A stretch of 64,000 nt of DNA from Paenibacillus sp. CF384 (GTDB taxonomy: Bacteria; Bacillota; Bacilli; Paenibacillales; Paenibacillaceae): assembly GCF_900106745.1 (NCBI RefSeq), contig NZ_FNNV01000010.1:1-64000 (forward strand). The letters run 5' to 3'. This document shows, piece by piece, positions 1 through 8,902 of the stretch (position 1 is the first letter of the stretch; every line of letters starts with the position of its first letter). The notes beneath the pieces are model-generated. The model searched no databases and had not been told where the DNA came from. It saw only the letters and a program-made list of their open reading frames with translations. The translations under genes were made by a program, and so were the position numbers.

Positions 1-181
1 AATTGCATATCCGGTATTAGCATTCGTTTCCGAATGTTATCCCGGTCTTACAGGCAGGTTGCCTACGTGTTACTCACCCGTCCGCCGCTAAGCTATCCCC
101 GAAGGAATAACTCCGCTCGACTTGCATGTATTAGGCACGCCGCCAGCGTTCGTCCTGAGCCAGGATCAAACTCTCCATAAA
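1..181 (-). rRNA. rrs: 16S ribosomal RNA, 5' end (partial)
   Basis: The 5' end of a 16S rRNA gene on the minus strand, running off the left edge. The complement of the universal 5' primer site (AGAGTTTGATCCTGGCTCAG) lies at about 154-174, and the mature 5' end should fall near 181. The sequence to the left reads as the V1 region and flanking helices. Only about 180 bases are present, so species cannot be judged from it. Confidence 0.97.
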
Positions 182-322
182 AGCAGATTGGTTTCCGTTC
201 GAAGCCAAAGCTTCGAATGGAGCATTCTGCTAGATGAATTCGCTTGTTAGCTCATTCAAAAAACTAGCTTTGCGAAACGTTAGTTTCGCGATTTATAACC
301 ATTTGACTGGTCGCTCATTGTT

Positions 323-338
323 CAGTTTTCAAAGAACA
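323..338 (-). promoter_or_regulatory. rRNA leader boxA antitermination element
   Basis: Read on the minus strand this is TGTTCTTTGAAAACTG, the boxA-like element found in front of 16S genes in Bacillus relatives, where the NusB/NusE antitermination complex binds the nascent leader. It lies about 145 bases upstream of the mature 16S end. The rest of 181-720 is non-coding leader and promoter DNA. One reading frame at 347-592 in it has no ribosome site or family resemblance. Confidence 0.75.
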
Positions 339-585
339 AATACTTCGTGTTATGCTCGTTTATTTCCTTCCGTCTCATGACCGGAATTAGATCATACCAT
401 GATTCGAAACATGATTGCAAGCTTTATTTTTCAGCTTGTTTTTGTCTCGATCACCACTTCCAAGTTGATCTCTCGGAGGCAGAAATAGAATATATCATGG
501 ATACTACAACAATCGCAACAGGTATTATTATACAAATGAAATCACATGGACCACCTTCCTGTTTCAGGGTGATTGTTTCATTGGC

Positions 586-614
586 TATATAATGAAGTAA
601 TCGGTTCAGAACAA
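586..614 (-). promoter_or_regulatory. candidate rRNA operon promoter
   Basis: Minus-strand TTGTTC (609-614) and TATATA (586-591) are separated by exactly 17 bases, giving a SigA-type promoter about 400 bases upstream of the 16S gene. A second perfect TATAAT lies at 527-532 but has no good -35 partner, so a tandem P1/P2 arrangement is possible but not shown. Confidence 0.45.
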
Positions 615-653
615 CATATCCGCAAAAAAATTTGAAAAATATGGCTCATCCTG

Positions 654-682
654 TTCACAAGCCCAATTGTTTGTGTTAGAAT
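654..682 (+). promoter_or_regulatory. SigA-type promoter of the LytTR-like gene
   Basis: TTCACA (654-659), a 17-base spacer and TAGAAT (677-682) lie about 40 bases upstream of the start codon of the LytTR-like gene. It is divergent from the rRNA promoter. Confidence 0.5.
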
Positions 683-723
683 GAAAGCGCTAACAAATTC
701 ATCTTATTGAGGGGGATCATTAC

Positions 724-1074
724 ATGATGAAGGTAGTAGCAGACGATGCTCGCAACGTATATGAAAACTTTGAGGTAGAGAAGGACATTTACTATTTCAA
801 GGTCGGTAGGCTCGGTCTGGCCAGCTTTCACGGTAGAAACTACAACATAAAGAAGAGAATCACTACCGAGCAGTTGAACAGTTACATCACATCAGGTCGT
901 TTCATTAAAGTAAGCGCCAATTGCTACGTTAACGCTGAGAAGGTACTTTCTCTAACAGACGGTACGATCAGCTTTGACCACAGCACTTCTGAAGCTAAAC
1001 AAATCCATGTTTCGATGTGGCGTGCACAAAGCGTGAAGAATGTGCTGACATCACGGAATCCAATGGCCATGTAA
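724..1074 (+). CDS. Small LytTR-like DNA-binding protein
   Basis: A 116-residue protein that looks like a LytTR DNA-binding domain without a receiver domain. What is seen: a beta-rich first half with YYFKVGRLGLASFHGR, a helix-like segment TTEQLNSYI, then the FIKVSANCYVN segment. The last matches the LytTR pattern in which an aromatic, a basic residue and VN precede the next strand, followed by a strand ending near residue 100. LytTR proteins bind direct repeats and regulate transcription. The start has GAGGGGG eight bases upstream. It sits alone between the rRNA promoter and its own terminator. Family assignment is by pattern only; a conserved Paenibacillus orphan protein is the alternative. 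Confidence 0.6.
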   Translation: MMKVVADDARNVYENFEVEKDIYYFKVGRLGLASFHGRNYNIKKRITTEQLNSYITSGRFIKVSANCYVNAEKVLSLTDGTISFDHSTSEAKQIHVSMWRAQSVKNVLTSRNPMAM

Positions 1075-1080
1075 CCGTTC

Positions 1081-1127
1081 AAAGACCATGATTGGAATGA
1101 GACCTTCATTCCCATCACGGTCTTTTT
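1081..1127 (+). terminator. Intrinsic terminator after the LytTR-like gene
   Basis: A long, slightly imperfect hairpin with arms at about 1082-1100 and 1106-1124, GACCT in the loop, running into TTTTT. Confidence 0.8.
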
Positions 1128-1207
1128 GATTATTCTTCCACCGGGCTCATAATCAGGAACATTCCTACACACAATAGGCTACATCTTCCCCGAAAGGAGT
1201 GTGCCCG

Positions 1208-1291
1208 ATGGCAAAGCAGCAAGGACAAGGACGCAAGAATACAACAACAAAGTCCTCTGATAAGAAAAGCAACAGCAATGCAGAGGATTAA
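1208..1291 (+). CDS. 27-residue hydrophilic peptide
   Basis: A short frame starting ATGGCAAAGCAG and ending TAA, with a strong GAAAGGAG ribosome site about 8 bases upstream and an intrinsic terminator at 1329-1373. The predicted peptide is rich in Lys, Gln, Asn, Ser and Thr and ends in an acidic AED. It has no hydrophobic segment. It resembles small acid-soluble spore peptides in composition, but I do not recognise a family. Good signals on both sides make translation likely. Confidence 0.5.
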   Translation: MAKQQGQGRKNTTTKSSDKKSNSNAED

Positions 1292-1328
1292 CAATAAGCT
1301 TCATTAGTCAATATCAGTATCGCACATG

Positions 1329-1373
1329 AAAGCCCTTGCTTCTCTGTCCTAACGGAGATAGGCAAGGGCTTTT
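1329..1373 (+). terminator. Intrinsic terminator after the 27-residue peptide
   Basis: AAAGCCCTTGC (about 1329-1339) pairs with GCAAGGGCTTT (about 1362-1372) around a 22-base loop and is followed by T residues. Confidence 0.75.
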
Positions 1374-1393
1374 ATCTACGTTACAAAACACGG

Positions 1394-1422
1394 ATGACCT
1401 CATCTTCGCCCGCTGTTATAAT
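1394..1422 (+). promoter_or_regulatory. Extended -10 promoter of the GNAT gene
   Basis: ATGACC (1394-1399), a 17-base spacer and TATAAT (1417-1422) preceded by TG one base upstream, the extended -10 form. The start codon at 1451 is 28 bases downstream. Confidence 0.6.
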
Positions 1423-1450
1423 AAGGAAAATGGCTGAGAGGTGAAAGGTT

Positions 1451-2008
1451 ATGAGCCTGATTTTACAAACATCCAGATTGCAACTGCGACCATTTGATCC
1501 AAAGGACGCTTCCACTGTACAACGGCTAGCCGGACAATACGAGGTTGCTCGGACAACATTGTCCCTGCCACATCCTTACCCCGATGGAGCAGCGGATACT
1601 TGGATCGCGTTTCGCAAGGATGCAGCCAAACACGGGCATGGTTATACGTTTGCTATTATAGAAGAGAAACAGCAGCAGTTAATGGGCTGCATCAGTTTGA
1701 ATCTAACTGCAGAGCATAGTCGGGCTGAAATCGGCTACTGGTTAGGCCAGGAATTCTGGGGTCAAGGTTATGCTACGGAGGCTGCTGAACGAATCATACG
1801 TTATGGTTTCGAAGCACTTAACCTGAACCGCATTATTGGCGCTGCTATGACACGTAACCCGGCATCATCCTCAGTGCTTACCAAAGCGGGCTTGAAACAC
1901 GAAGGGACCTTTAAACAACATATTCGCAAATGGGACCAATTCGAAGATCTCGATTACTATGGGATTACCAGAACAGCATATTACTCCGACAAAAAGGATG
2001 GCGAGTAA
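1451..2008 (+). CDS. GNAT family N-acetyltransferase (RimJ/RimL type)
   Basis: A 185-residue acetyltransferase expected to move an acetyl group from acetyl-CoA to an amine, often the N-terminus of a protein. It opens with the family hallmark TSRLQLRPFDPKDA. It has the core strand AEIGYWLGQEFWGQGYATEA (about residues 97-116), in which GQGYATEA is the acetyl-CoA phosphate-binding loop. NPASSSVLTKAGLKHEG follows, typical of the RimJ/RimL subfamily. Length fits the family. It is a single-gene unit with its own promoter and a terminator shared with ureD. The substrate cannot be told from sequence. Confidence 0.9.
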   Translation: MSLILQTSRLQLRPFDPKDASTVQRLAGQYEVARTTLSLPHPYPDGAADTWIAFRKDAAKHGHGYTFAIIEEKQQQLMGCISLNLTAEHSRAEIGYWLGQEFWGQGYATEAAERIIRYGFEALNLNRIIGAAMTRNPASSSVLTKAGLKHEGTFKQHIRKWDQFEDLDYYGITRTAYYSDKKDGE

Positions 2009-2020
2009 CTCGCCATCCTT
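1994..2020. terminator. Bidirectional terminator between GNAT gene and ureD
   Basis: A perfect 12-base stem (AAGGATGGCGAG / CTCGCCATCCTT) around TAA, which is also the GNAT stop codon. On the minus strand it runs into TTTTT and ends the urease operon. On the plus strand the T-run is weak. Confidence 0.85.
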
Positions 2021-2025
2021 CACAT

Positions 2026-2892
2026 TTAGCTTATCGCAAATGGTGATAACCCCAACAATTCCTTCCTCAACACTGCCCACACGACCGCAAATAACTCTTG
2101 GACATGCCAGGCAGTCGTCCCTGCTGCCATAACCGCTAGGCCATGTTTATAGGTTAACGATACGCCCCACTGCAGCATCCGCCCCTCACGACTCGGCATC
2201 GCTTCCAGTGCAACCCGAACCGCCTCAGCATGTTTCGTTTGAATTCGATCCGCGAAAGCATAGAAAACGCCCGTATGCGTTAACTGCCCCAGACAACCGG
2301 GAGCTGTTAATTGCTGCGATGCCGGAATGATATTTTGCTGCTGGGCATAGATGAGCTCATCCTCATAATAAACTCGCACCTTGTTCTTCAGATGGAGGTA
2401 GTCGAACAGCTCGCCACGAAGCGTTCTGCCAGGGCAAAGCACTTCAGCCCCCATCCACACCGCACCTTCACCCAAGTGTACGATCGTCTCGGAATCCAGC
2501 GCAGCATCAAGGTAAAGCATGATCGGCTCCGGCATGGACTCCAATACCGAACCATTTGCGAGCTCAAAGCGTTGCCTGACCGAAGATCCGCCAAGCAGCG
2601 CATTGGATGGATGCACCTTCGTAAACGATTGATTCGTAACGTAGGCATGCGCGCCAGGCTCTAAACGCCAATCAAATTCATAACAATCTCCTGCAAGCAA
2701 GCCCGGAGACACATCCATTACGATGACACCGAGCTGCCCATCAAGCGGGAAAGCTTTTGCGATCTTAATTGGTGCCGTATGATATTTCGAGGTGAGAACC
2801 GTTCCGCGCTCCCGCTTCTCAAATACCGCCCGAAGCTGCGATGCACGCTGCCCCTCTTGTTTAGGAGTGGTGGTGATGTGCTGCATGCTCAT
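2026..2892 (-). CDS. ureD: Urease accessory protein UreD (UreH)
   Basis: UreD is the scaffold that binds the urease apoenzyme and, with UreF and UreG, forms the complex that loads nickel into the active site. It has family features such as the [20 protein letters not shown] opening, the [12 protein letters not shown] segment, [14 protein letters not shown] and a C-terminal TWHVQEL-like region. The frame stays open upstream, but a start at 2892 (or 2886) gives about 288 residues, matching the family. It has only a modest GAGAGTG site. The start overlaps the 3' end of ureG by about 30 bases, so translation is probably coupled. It is the last gene of the cluster. Confidence 0.92.
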   Translation of the reverse strand: MSMQHITTTPKQEGQRASQLRAVFEKRERGTVLTSKYHTAPIKIAKAFPLDGQLGVIVMDVSPGLLAGDCYEFDWRLEPGAHAYVTNQSFTKVHPSNALLGGSSVRQRFELANGSVLESMPEPIMLYLDAALDSETIVHLGEGAVWMGAEVLCPGRTLRGELFDYLHLKNKVRVYYEDELIYAQQQNIIPASQQLTAPGCLGQLTHTGVFYAFADRIQTKHAEAVRVALEAMPSREGRMLQWGVSLTYKHGLAVMAAGTTAWHVQELFAVVWAVLRKELLGLSPFAIS

Positions 2893-3592
2893 GTCCACTC
2901 TCGTGCTCATGATGATGCTCATGTCCATGAGCGTGGGCGAGCTCATGCTCGAGCCAAGCAACGATTCGATCCACATTCACGCCTCCAAAGAGGTTCGAGA
3001 ATACATAGGGACGCTCTCCGCGCATGCGCTTCGTGTCCGACTCCATCACTTCAAGGCTGGCACCGACATGAGGGGCTAGATCGATTTTGTTGATAATCAA
3101 CAAATCCGAACGCATGATGCCAGGACCGCCTTTTCGCGGGATTTTCTCACCTTGAGCAACGTCGATAATGTAGATAAACCGATCCACCAGCTCCGGACTA
3201 AAGGCAGCCGCCAAATTATCGCCGCCGCTTTCAATAAAGATAAGCTCGAGATTGTCAAACCGGCTCGTCAGCTCATCCACTGCCTCAAAGTTCATCGAAG
3301 CATCCTCGCGTATCGCGGTATGCGGGCATCCGCCAGTCTCTACCCCGATAATGCGCTCTTCGGGAAGTACACCGGTAGCAGCCAGGATACGAGCATCTTC
3401 TTTGGTATAAATGTCGTTCGTGATGACCGCCAAACTATATTTGTCCTTCAGCGCACCAGCAAGTCGTTCCACCAAAGCCGTCTTACCCGAACCTACCGGT
3501 CCGCCGATTCCAATTCGAACCGGTCTTGAACCTGCGCGATTGATTGCCGGCTGTTCCCATTCCTGATGATGATGACCTTGTCCTTGACACAT
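2861..3592 (-). CDS. ureG: Urease accessory GTPase UreG with His-rich tails
   Basis: A SIMIBI-class GTPase that supplies nickel to urease and drives active-site assembly by GTP hydrolysis. The P-loop GPVGSGKT is at 31-38. The CPH nickel-site motif is in [11 protein letters not shown], the switch region in IESGGDN and the guanine-specificity motif NKID in [10 protein letters not shown]. The ends are unusual. There is an N-terminal GHHHQE, and a C-terminal tail (about 217-243) holds 13 histidines in 27 residues. Most UreG proteins carry at most a short N-terminal His stretch. The cluster has no ureE, the usual His-tailed nickel chaperone. AGGAGG precedes the ATG by eight bases. The tail coding region overlaps the ureD start. 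Confidence 0.97.
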   Translation of the reverse strand: MCQGQGHHHQEWEQPAINRAGSRPVRIGIGGPVGSGKTALVERLAGALKDKYSLAVITNDIYTKEDARILAATGVLPEERIIGVETGGCPHTAIREDASMNFEAVDELTSRFDNLELIFIESGGDNLAAAFSPELVDRFIYIIDVAQGEKIPRKGGPGIMRSDLLIINKIDLAPHVGASLEVMESDTKRMRGERPYVFSNLFGGVNVDRIVAWLEHELAHAHGHEHHHEHESGHEHAAHHHHS

Positions 3593-3646
3593 TGTACATT
3601 CCTCCTAGCGGGATATGTTGTTCCATAATCGGGCTACTACAAATGA

Positions 3647-4366
3647 TTAAGACATGAAGAGACGAGAGTACAGATTCTCATGGCGCATCATCGCAATTTC
3701 ACTCAATGGCATGAAGCTGTAGGCGTCCTCAGGTGCCATCTTCGAAACTACTTCCCAAGCGTCCATCGCCTTCGGCGTCAGCCTGGCGATGATGGTCTGA
3801 CCTTCGGTTTGACCGATAGACATGAGACGAAGAGCACTGTTGATACAGTTGACGATGCTAGCGTACATATAGCCCTGAGCTGCTTGTTCAAGCGAAACTC
3901 CCAAACGATAGCAGGCAAAACCGAACACCAGCGGATGAGTCGCTAAGCAGCTTCTAGACTTAAGTCCATCCTGCAGAGGCGTCCAGTCATAACTCGGATA
4001 TAATGCGCCTAACAGCTGCAATAGACGGCGCCCCATCTTCTCGATCCCATTTCGCGTTTCAATTGCCGTTCGCTGAACGTGTACGAGCCTCTCTACACCA
4101 AACATGGAAGCATAGTCTTGCATCGGCATGTCTCGATATACGGATTTGATCACCATCACATCTGCCGTTGACCAGCTTTGCATCAGCATCGAAACCGTGT
4201 AATCTTCCAGCTGCTTGCTTGTTTGCAGCGCCTCTTCCTGAACCAGCGTCTCGAGCCCGAAGGAATGTGCGAACCCGCCAATAGGCAGTGCCGAGTCAAG
4301 CAGCTGTTGAAGGGCAAGCCAAGGCAGTACGACAGGGTGAGGACTTTCTTCTGAATTGTTGGCCAA
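3647..4366 (-). CDS. ureF: Urease accessory protein UreF
   Basis: UreF bridges UreD and UreG in the nickel-insertion complex and controls UreG GTPase activity. The 239-residue helical protein shows the family segment LLDSALPIGGFAHSFGLETLVQEE near the start and, in the second half, PLVFGFACYRLGVSLEQAAQGYMYA followed by INSALRLMSIGQTEGQ. The start codon is TTG at 4366, with GGAGGGG eight bases upstream. The overlapping ATG just upstream reads in another frame and is not used. It lies 53 bases downstream of ureC and 54 upstream of ureG, in one operon. Confidence 0.95.
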   Translation of the reverse strand: MANNSEESPHPVVLPWLALQQLLDSALPIGGFAHSFGLETLVQEEALQTSKQLEDYTVSMLMQSWSTADVMVIKSVYRDMPMQDYASMFGVERLVHVQRTAIETRNGIEKMGRRLLQLLGALYPSYDWTPLQDGLKSRSCLATHPLVFGFACYRLGVSLEQAAQGYMYASIVNCINSALRLMSIGQTEGQTIIARLTPKAMDAWEVVSKMAPEDAYSFMPLSEIAMMRHENLYSRLFMS

Positions 4367-4419
4367 GCGCTCATCCCCTCCATTCCGAATCGGAAGAAGC
4401 TAACCTGCAGTTTATGTAC

Positions 4420-6138
4420 CTAGAACAAGAAGTATCGCTGCGCCATCGGCAGAACGTCAGCCGGTTCACAAGTCGCCACGACACCATCGACTTTCACTTC
4501 ATAGGTTTCGGGATTAACGGTTATGACCGGCGTCGCATCATTGTGGATCATATCTTTCTTCGTCACTGTTCTGCATCCACGTACCGGTTCGATCCGTTTT
4601 GCTAAACCGAGCTCTTCCGCGATGCCGCGATCATAAGCAGCCTGAGACACGAATGTAATCGAGCTGCTGTGCTTGGCTTTGCCAAATGCAGCGAACATCG
4701 GACGGCCAAATACCGGCTGCGGCGTCGGAATCGACGCATTGGGATCACCCATCTGCGCGAATGCAATACTTCCGCCTTTGAGCACCAGATCCGGCTTCAC
4801 GCCAAAAAACATCGGACTCCACACGACCAAATCCGCAAATTTACCGGGTTCAATGGAACCAACCAGATGCGAGATGCCATGTGTGATAGCGGGATTTATC
4901 GTGTACTTCGCGATATAGCGTTTGATGCGGAAATTATCAGCTTCAGCGGTAGTATCAGGCGCCAGAGGGCCGCGCTGTTTCTTCATCTTGTCAGCCGTTT
5001 GCCAAGTTCGGATGATGACTTCCCCGACACGCCCCATGGCCTGCGAATCGGAGCTGATCATGCTGAATACGCCCATATCATGCAAAATGTCTTCGGCCGC
5101 AATCGTCTCCGGACGAATCCGCGAGTCGGCAAATGCAACATCCTCCGGGATGCTGCTGTCCAAATGATGACAGACCATAAGCATATCCAGATGTTCTTCG
5201 ATGGTATTAATCGTAAACGGGCGAGTCGGGTTCGTGGATGAAGGCAGCACATTCCTTTCGCCGGCTGCCCGGATAATATCCGGTGCATGCCCGCCTCCGG
5301 CTCCTTCCGTATGATACGTGTGGATAGTTCGGCCTTTGAATGCCGCCAGTGTGTCCTCCAGAAATCCCGCTTCATTCAGCGTATCCGTATGAATCGCAAC
5401 CTGAACATCGTACAAATCCGCTGTGGTAAGGCAAACGTCGATGGAAGCCGGGGTCGTTCCCCAGTCTTCATGCAGCTTCAGCCCGATAGCTCCCGCTTCA
5501 ATTTGTTCGATGAGCGGACCGGTAAAGGATGAATTGCCTTTGCCGGTAAAGCCAAGGTTCATCGGAAACGCTTCGGCAGCTTCCAGCATCCTGCGCATAT
5601 GCCATGCCCCGGGCGTACAGGTCGTTGCATTCGTGCCAGTCGCCGGCCCGGTTCCGCCGCCTATCATGGTAGTTACACCTGATGAAAGTGCCGTCTCGAT
5701 CTGCTGCGGACATATAAAATGAATATGGCTGTCGATCCCGCCTGCGGTTACAATCTTCCCTTCACCGGCAATAACCTCTGTGCTCACGCCGACGACCATG
5801 TTCGGCATTACGCCATCCATAATATCCGGGTTGCCGGCTTTGCCGATTCCTACAATTACGCCGTCTCGTATTCCGATATCGCCTTTCACAATCCCCCAGT
5901 GGTCAATAACAATCGCATTGGTAATCAGCGTATCCAGTACACCGTCGCTTCGCAGCGCTCCGCTCGATTGCCCCATACCATCTCGTATGACTTTGCCACC
6001 GCCGAACTTGCACTCGTCTCCATAGACGGTGTAGTCCTTCTCTATCTGGGCCCATAACTCCGTATCCGCCAATCGAACGGCATCGCCTGTTGTCGGACCG
6101 AACATGGCCGCGTAGCTGCTGCGACTCATCTTACTCAT
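4420..6138 (-). CDS. ureC: Urease alpha subunit UreC
   Basis: The catalytic subunit of urease, which splits urea into ammonia and carbamate in the cytoplasm. The dinickel site is intact. HIH lies in [12 protein letters not shown], the carbamylated lysine in GLKLHEDWG, and further ligands in [12 protein letters not shown] and [12 protein letters not shown]. The active-site flap carries MVCHHLDSS. With the ATG at 6138, placed after GGGAGGGG, the protein has 572 residues, the normal length. An upstream in-frame extension lacks a ribosome site. The start overlaps the ureB stop by 8 bases (ATGAGTAA), so B and C are translationally coupled. Confidence 0.98.
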   Translation of the reverse strand: MSKMSRSSYAAMFGPTTGDAVRLADTELWAQIEKDYTVYGDECKFGGGKVIRDGMGQSSGALRSDGVLDTLITNAIVIDHWGIVKGDIGIRDGVIVGIGKAGNPDIMDGVMPNMVVGVSTEVIAGEGKIVTAGGIDSHIHFICPQQIETALSSGVTTMIGGGTGPATGTNATTCTPGAWHMRRMLEAAEAFPMNLGFTGKGNSSFTGPLIEQIEAGAIGLKLHEDWGTTPASIDVCLTTADLYDVQVAIHTDTLNEAGFLEDTLAAFKGRTIHTYHTEGAGGGHAPDIIRAAGERNVLPSSTNPTRPFTINTIEEHLDMLMVCHHLDSSIPEDVAFADSRIRPETIAAEDILHDMGVFSMISSDSQAMGRVGEVIIRTWQTADKMKKQRGPLAPDTTAEADNFRIKRYIAKYTINPAITHGISHLVGSIEPGKFADLVVWSPMFFGVKPDLVLKGGSIAFAQMGDPNASIPTPQPVFGRPMFAAFGKAKHSSSITFVSQAAYDRGIAEELGLAKRIEPVRGCRTVTKKDMIHNDATPVITVNPETYEVKVDGVVATCEPADVLPMAQRYFLF

Positions 6139-6502
6139 GCTTGAGCCCCTCCCACGCTTTAAGTCTTCTCCGCACTTCATCAGACATATTGCCGCGAATC
6201 GCTGAGCCGCTAGTCAGTGCATTTAGTCCAAAGGAGCGTTTGCTTCCGCCGAGCTGGGCAAGCTGAACAGGTTTCTCCTCGCCAGGCTCGAACCTCACAG
6301 CCGTACCGGCAGGAATGTGAAGACGCATGCCGAATGCCGCTTCACGTTCAAATGCGAGTGCCCGGTTTACTTCGAAGAAGTGAAAATGCGAACCTACCTG
6401 CACAGGACGATCTCCCGTATTGACAACAACAATCTCCACCGTTTCTCGACCGGCGTTCAGCTCGATATTCCCTGCCATCGTACGGTATTCTCCTGGTATC
6501 AA
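6131..6502 (-). CDS. ureB: Urease beta subunit UreB
   Basis: The small structural beta subunit that packs against UreC in the (ABC)3 trimer. The 123-residue protein starts MIPGEYR and contains [35 protein letters not shown] and the LNALTSG region, all typical. The start codon is TTG at 6502, seven bases after GAGGGAG. The C-terminus is slightly longer than the roughly 105-residue norm. It is 24 bases downstream of ureA and overlaps ureC. Confidence 0.97.
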   Translation of the reverse strand: MIPGEYRTMAGNIELNAGRETVEIVVVNTGDRPVQVGSHFHFFEVNRALAFEREAAFGMRLHIPAGTAVRFEPGEEKPVQLAQLGGSKRSFGLNALTSGSAIRGNMSDEVRRRLKAWEGLKHE

Positions 6503-6526
6503 GGCAATCTCCCTCTCTTAGCGGCA

Positions 6527-6829
6527 TTAAAGTATGGGATGATGAATGGTCACGAGCTTCGTACCATCCGGAAAAGTCGCTTCCACTTGCACTTCATGGA
6601 TCATATCCGCGACGCCGGACATCACTTGATCTCGGCTTAGAATCGTTGTACCGTACTCCATTAATTTGGCCACCGTCAAACCATCGCGGGCGCCTTCTAG
6701 GATTTCGGATGTAATAAGCGCTATACTCTCGGGGTAATTCAATTTCACGCCCCGATTAAGTCGTCTACGTGCCAAATCGGCAGCAATCGTAATTAGAAGC
6801 TTTTCTTTTTCCCTTTCCGTTAACTGCAT
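6527..6829 (-). CDS. ureA: Urease gamma subunit UreA
   Basis: The 100-residue gamma subunit, first gene of the urease operon. It shows the whole family pattern: [10 protein letters not shown] at the start, [21 protein letters not shown] in the middle and the end [13 protein letters not shown]. It is a separate protein, as in most bacteria, and not fused to UreB as in Helicobacter. Order and spacing (A-B-C-F-G-D) indicate a single transcript ending at the terminator at 1994-2020. Confidence 0.98.
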   Translation of the reverse strand: MQLTEREKEKLLITIAADLARRRLNRGVKLNYPESIALITSEILEGARDGLTVAKLMEYGTTILSRDQVMSGVADMIHEVQVEATFPDGTKLVTIHHPIL

Positions 6830-6857
6830 ACAGGCACCTCTTCCAACGTTTTCTATT

Positions 6858-6886
6858 ATTATAACGGTTGAATTGGGCCAAGTAAA
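6858..6886 (-). promoter_or_regulatory. Urease operon promoter
   Basis: A perfect TATAAT -10 (6858-6863) with a weak -35, TTTACT (6881-6886), at 17 bases. A weak -35 is typical of promoters that need an activator. Predicted transcription start is near 6851, about 20 bases before ureA. Confidence 0.55.
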
Positions 6887-6893
6887 TCTTTTG

Positions 6894-6910
6894 TGTTATG
6901 TTTAGTGACA
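6894..6910 (-). promoter_or_regulatory. Candidate GlnR/TnrA box upstream of urease
   Basis: TGTTA-N7-TGACA matches the GlnR/TnrA consensus TGTNAN7TNACA at every defined position. Its centre (6902) is about 51 bases upstream of the predicted urease start site, the position from which TnrA activates genes in Bacillus subtilis. The site could also affect ilvD, about 200 bases away on the other strand. Confidence 0.6.
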
Positions 6911-7110
6911 TTAGGTGATAGATTCGAAGTTAATATTGCTATTATCTGGATTACTGTGTCAGGTTTTGTCGAAAAGCGGTCTAAATCACTTCATCTATTA
7001 CGCGATTTTATCAACTTCCATGCCACTCCTCCCGTAGGTGAACATGCTAGCCATTCAATGCCCGATGTGATAGACTAAAATTTATTGAACTTACTTTGGG
7101 AGGGACAGAA

Positions 7111-8799
7111 ATGGCGGCAAAAAAGATGCGTTCAGACACAATCAAAAAAGGATTTGACCGCGCTCCGCACCGCAGCTTGCTGCGTGCTGCCGGGGTAAAA
7201 GAGGAAGACTTCGGTAAACCGTTTATCGCGGTTTGCAACTCGTATATCGACATCATTCCAGGCCACGTTCACTTGCAGGAATTCGGAAAGCTCGTTAAAG
7301 AAGCGATCTGGGAAGCAGGCGGCGTGCCCTTCGAATTCAATACGATAGGCGTCGACGACGGCATTGCAATGGGACATATCGGTATGCGTTATTCCCTGGC
7401 GAGCCGTGAAATCATTGCGGATTCCGTTGAAACCGTTGTTAATGCTCACTGGTTCGACGGCATGGTTTGTATCCCGAACTGCGACAAGATTACGCCGGGC
7501 ATGATTATGGGCGCTCTTCGCGTCAACATTCCGACTATGCTTGTCAGCGGCGGACCTATGAAAGCAGGCAAAACCTCTGATGGCCGCTCCATTTCGCTCT
7601 CCAGCGTATTTGAAGGCGTCGGTGCATTCCAAGCAGGTAAAATCGACGAAGCCAGTCTTACTGAGCTTGAGCAATTCGGTTGTCCGACTTGCGGTTCTTG
7701 CTCCGGTATGTTCACAGCTAACTCCATGAACTGTCTTGCAGAAGTTCTTGGTCTGGCACTTCCTGGCAACGGCACCATCCTTGCTGTATCGCCAGAACGT
7801 AAAGAATTCGTCAAGCAAGCTGCTCGTCAGCTGATGAACTTGATCGAGATGGATCTGAAACCACGTGATATCGTGACCAAAGATTCCATCGACAACGCAT
7901 TTGCCCTTGATATGGCAATGGGCGGTTCCACAAACACTGTTCTCCATACGCTTGCAATCGCACATGAAGCAGGCGTTGAATACCCGATTGAGCGCATCAA
8001 TGAAATTGCAGCACGCGTTCCGCATCTTGCGAAAATTGCACCGGCTTCTGATTATCACATCGAAGATGTTCACAATGCCGGCGGCGTAAGTGCAATTATC
8101 AATGAGCTGTTCAAGAAAGAAGGCGCACTTCACGGAGACGTGCTTACTGTAACAGGTAAGACACTGCGTGAGAACGCAGCGGGGCATGAAATCAAGGATA
8201 CGGATGTTCTTCATACGCTGGACAACCCGCACAGCGAGCGCGGCGGACTATCTGTCCTATTCGGAAACCTTGCACCACGCGGTGCGATCATCAAAGTAGG
8301 CGCCGTTGATAAATCGGTTGGCGGCTACCATAAAGGTCCTGCGATCTGCTTCGATTCACAAGATGAGGCACTTCATGGAATCGCTAATGGTAAAGTTAAA
8401 GAAGGACATGTTGTCGTCATTCGATACGAAGGCCCTAAAGGCGGACCTGGTATGCCAGAGATGCTTGCGCCAACGTCGCAAATCGTCGGTATGGGTCTTG
8501 GAGCTAAGGTCGGTCTCGTAACAGACGGCCGTTTCTCCGGCGCATCCCGCGGCATCAGTATCGGTCACGTTTCTCCGGAAGCTGCTGAAGGCGGTCCTAT
8601 CGCTTTCGTAAATGACGGCGACCTTATTGAACTTGATTTGATCAACAACGAAATGAACCTTCTGATTAGTGACGAGGAGTTCGAAGCTCGTCGTGCGAAT
8701 TGGAAAGGCTTCGAGTCGAAAATCAAAAAAGGTTATCTGGCTCGTTACTCCCACCTTGTAACAAATGCAAGCACAGGCGGCGTACTGAGATTCAATTAA
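7111..8799 (+). CDS. ilvD: Dihydroxy-acid dehydratase
   Basis: IlvD dehydrates 2,3-dihydroxy-isovalerate and its isoleucine-pathway homologue to 2-oxo acids, the third common step of branched-chain amino acid synthesis. It is an iron-sulfur enzyme. Visible are [23 protein letters not shown], the signature [18 protein letters not shown] with its cluster cysteines, and near the end [21 protein letters not shown]. The length of 562 residues from the ATG at 7111 is normal. An in-frame TTG at 7096 falls before the GGGAGG ribosome site and is rejected. Other ilv genes are not nearby, so this is a stand-alone locus with its own terminator. Confidence 0.97.
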   Translation: MAAKKMRSDTIKKGFDRAPHRSLLRAAGVKEEDFGKPFIAVCNSYIDIIPGHVHLQEFGKLVKEAIWEAGGVPFEFNTIGVDDGIAMGHIGMRYSLASREIIADSVETVVNAHWFDGMVCIPNCDKITPGMIMGALRVNIPTMLVSGGPMKAGKTSDGRSISLSSVFEGVGAFQAGKIDEASLTELEQFGCPTCGSCSGMFTANSMNCLAEVLGLALPGNGTILAVSPERKEFVKQAARQLMNLIEMDLKPRDIVTKDSIDNAFALDMAMGGSTNTVLHTLAIAHEAGVEYPIERINEIAARVPHLAKIAPASDYHIEDVHNAGGVSAIINELFKKEGALHGDVLTVTGKTLRENAAGHEIKDTDVLHTLDNPHSERGGLSVLFGNLAPRGAIIKVGAVDKSVGGYHKGPAICFDSQDEALHGIANGKVKEGHVVVIRYEGPKGGPGMPEMLAPTSQIVGMGLGAKVGLVTDGRFSGASRGISIGHVSPEAAEGGPIAFVNDGDLIELDLINNEMNLLISDEEFEARRANWKGFESKIKKGYLARYSHLVTNASTGGVLRFN

Positions 8800-8825
8800 T
8801 TCCCGCCAAAACTGAAACATAATGG

Positions 8826-8882
8826 AATCGCCCTGCGTATGACTAGTTGTTAGTCAACTTATACGCAGGGCGATTTTTATTT
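8826..8882 (+). terminator. Intrinsic terminator after ilvD
   Basis: A 15-base perfect stem (8826-8840 with 8861-8875) closes a 20-base loop that itself contains a small GACTA/TAGTC-like pairing. It is followed by TTTTT. Confidence 0.9.
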
Positions 8883-8902
8883 TAGATTATGGAGGGATTC
8901 TC

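Noticed and set aside
347-592. An 81-codon frame in the rRNA leader region.
   Set aside because: It lies over the rRNA leader and promoter on the opposite strand, with no ribosome site and no protein-like composition.
6893-7078. A 61-codon frame between ureA and ilvD.
   Set aside because: It covers the GlnR/TnrA-like box, starts without a ribosome site and has no recognisable pattern.
7132-8232. A 366-codon open frame opposite ilvD.
   Set aside because: Antisense shadow of ilvD; composition rich in Cys, His and Arg and no family resemblance.
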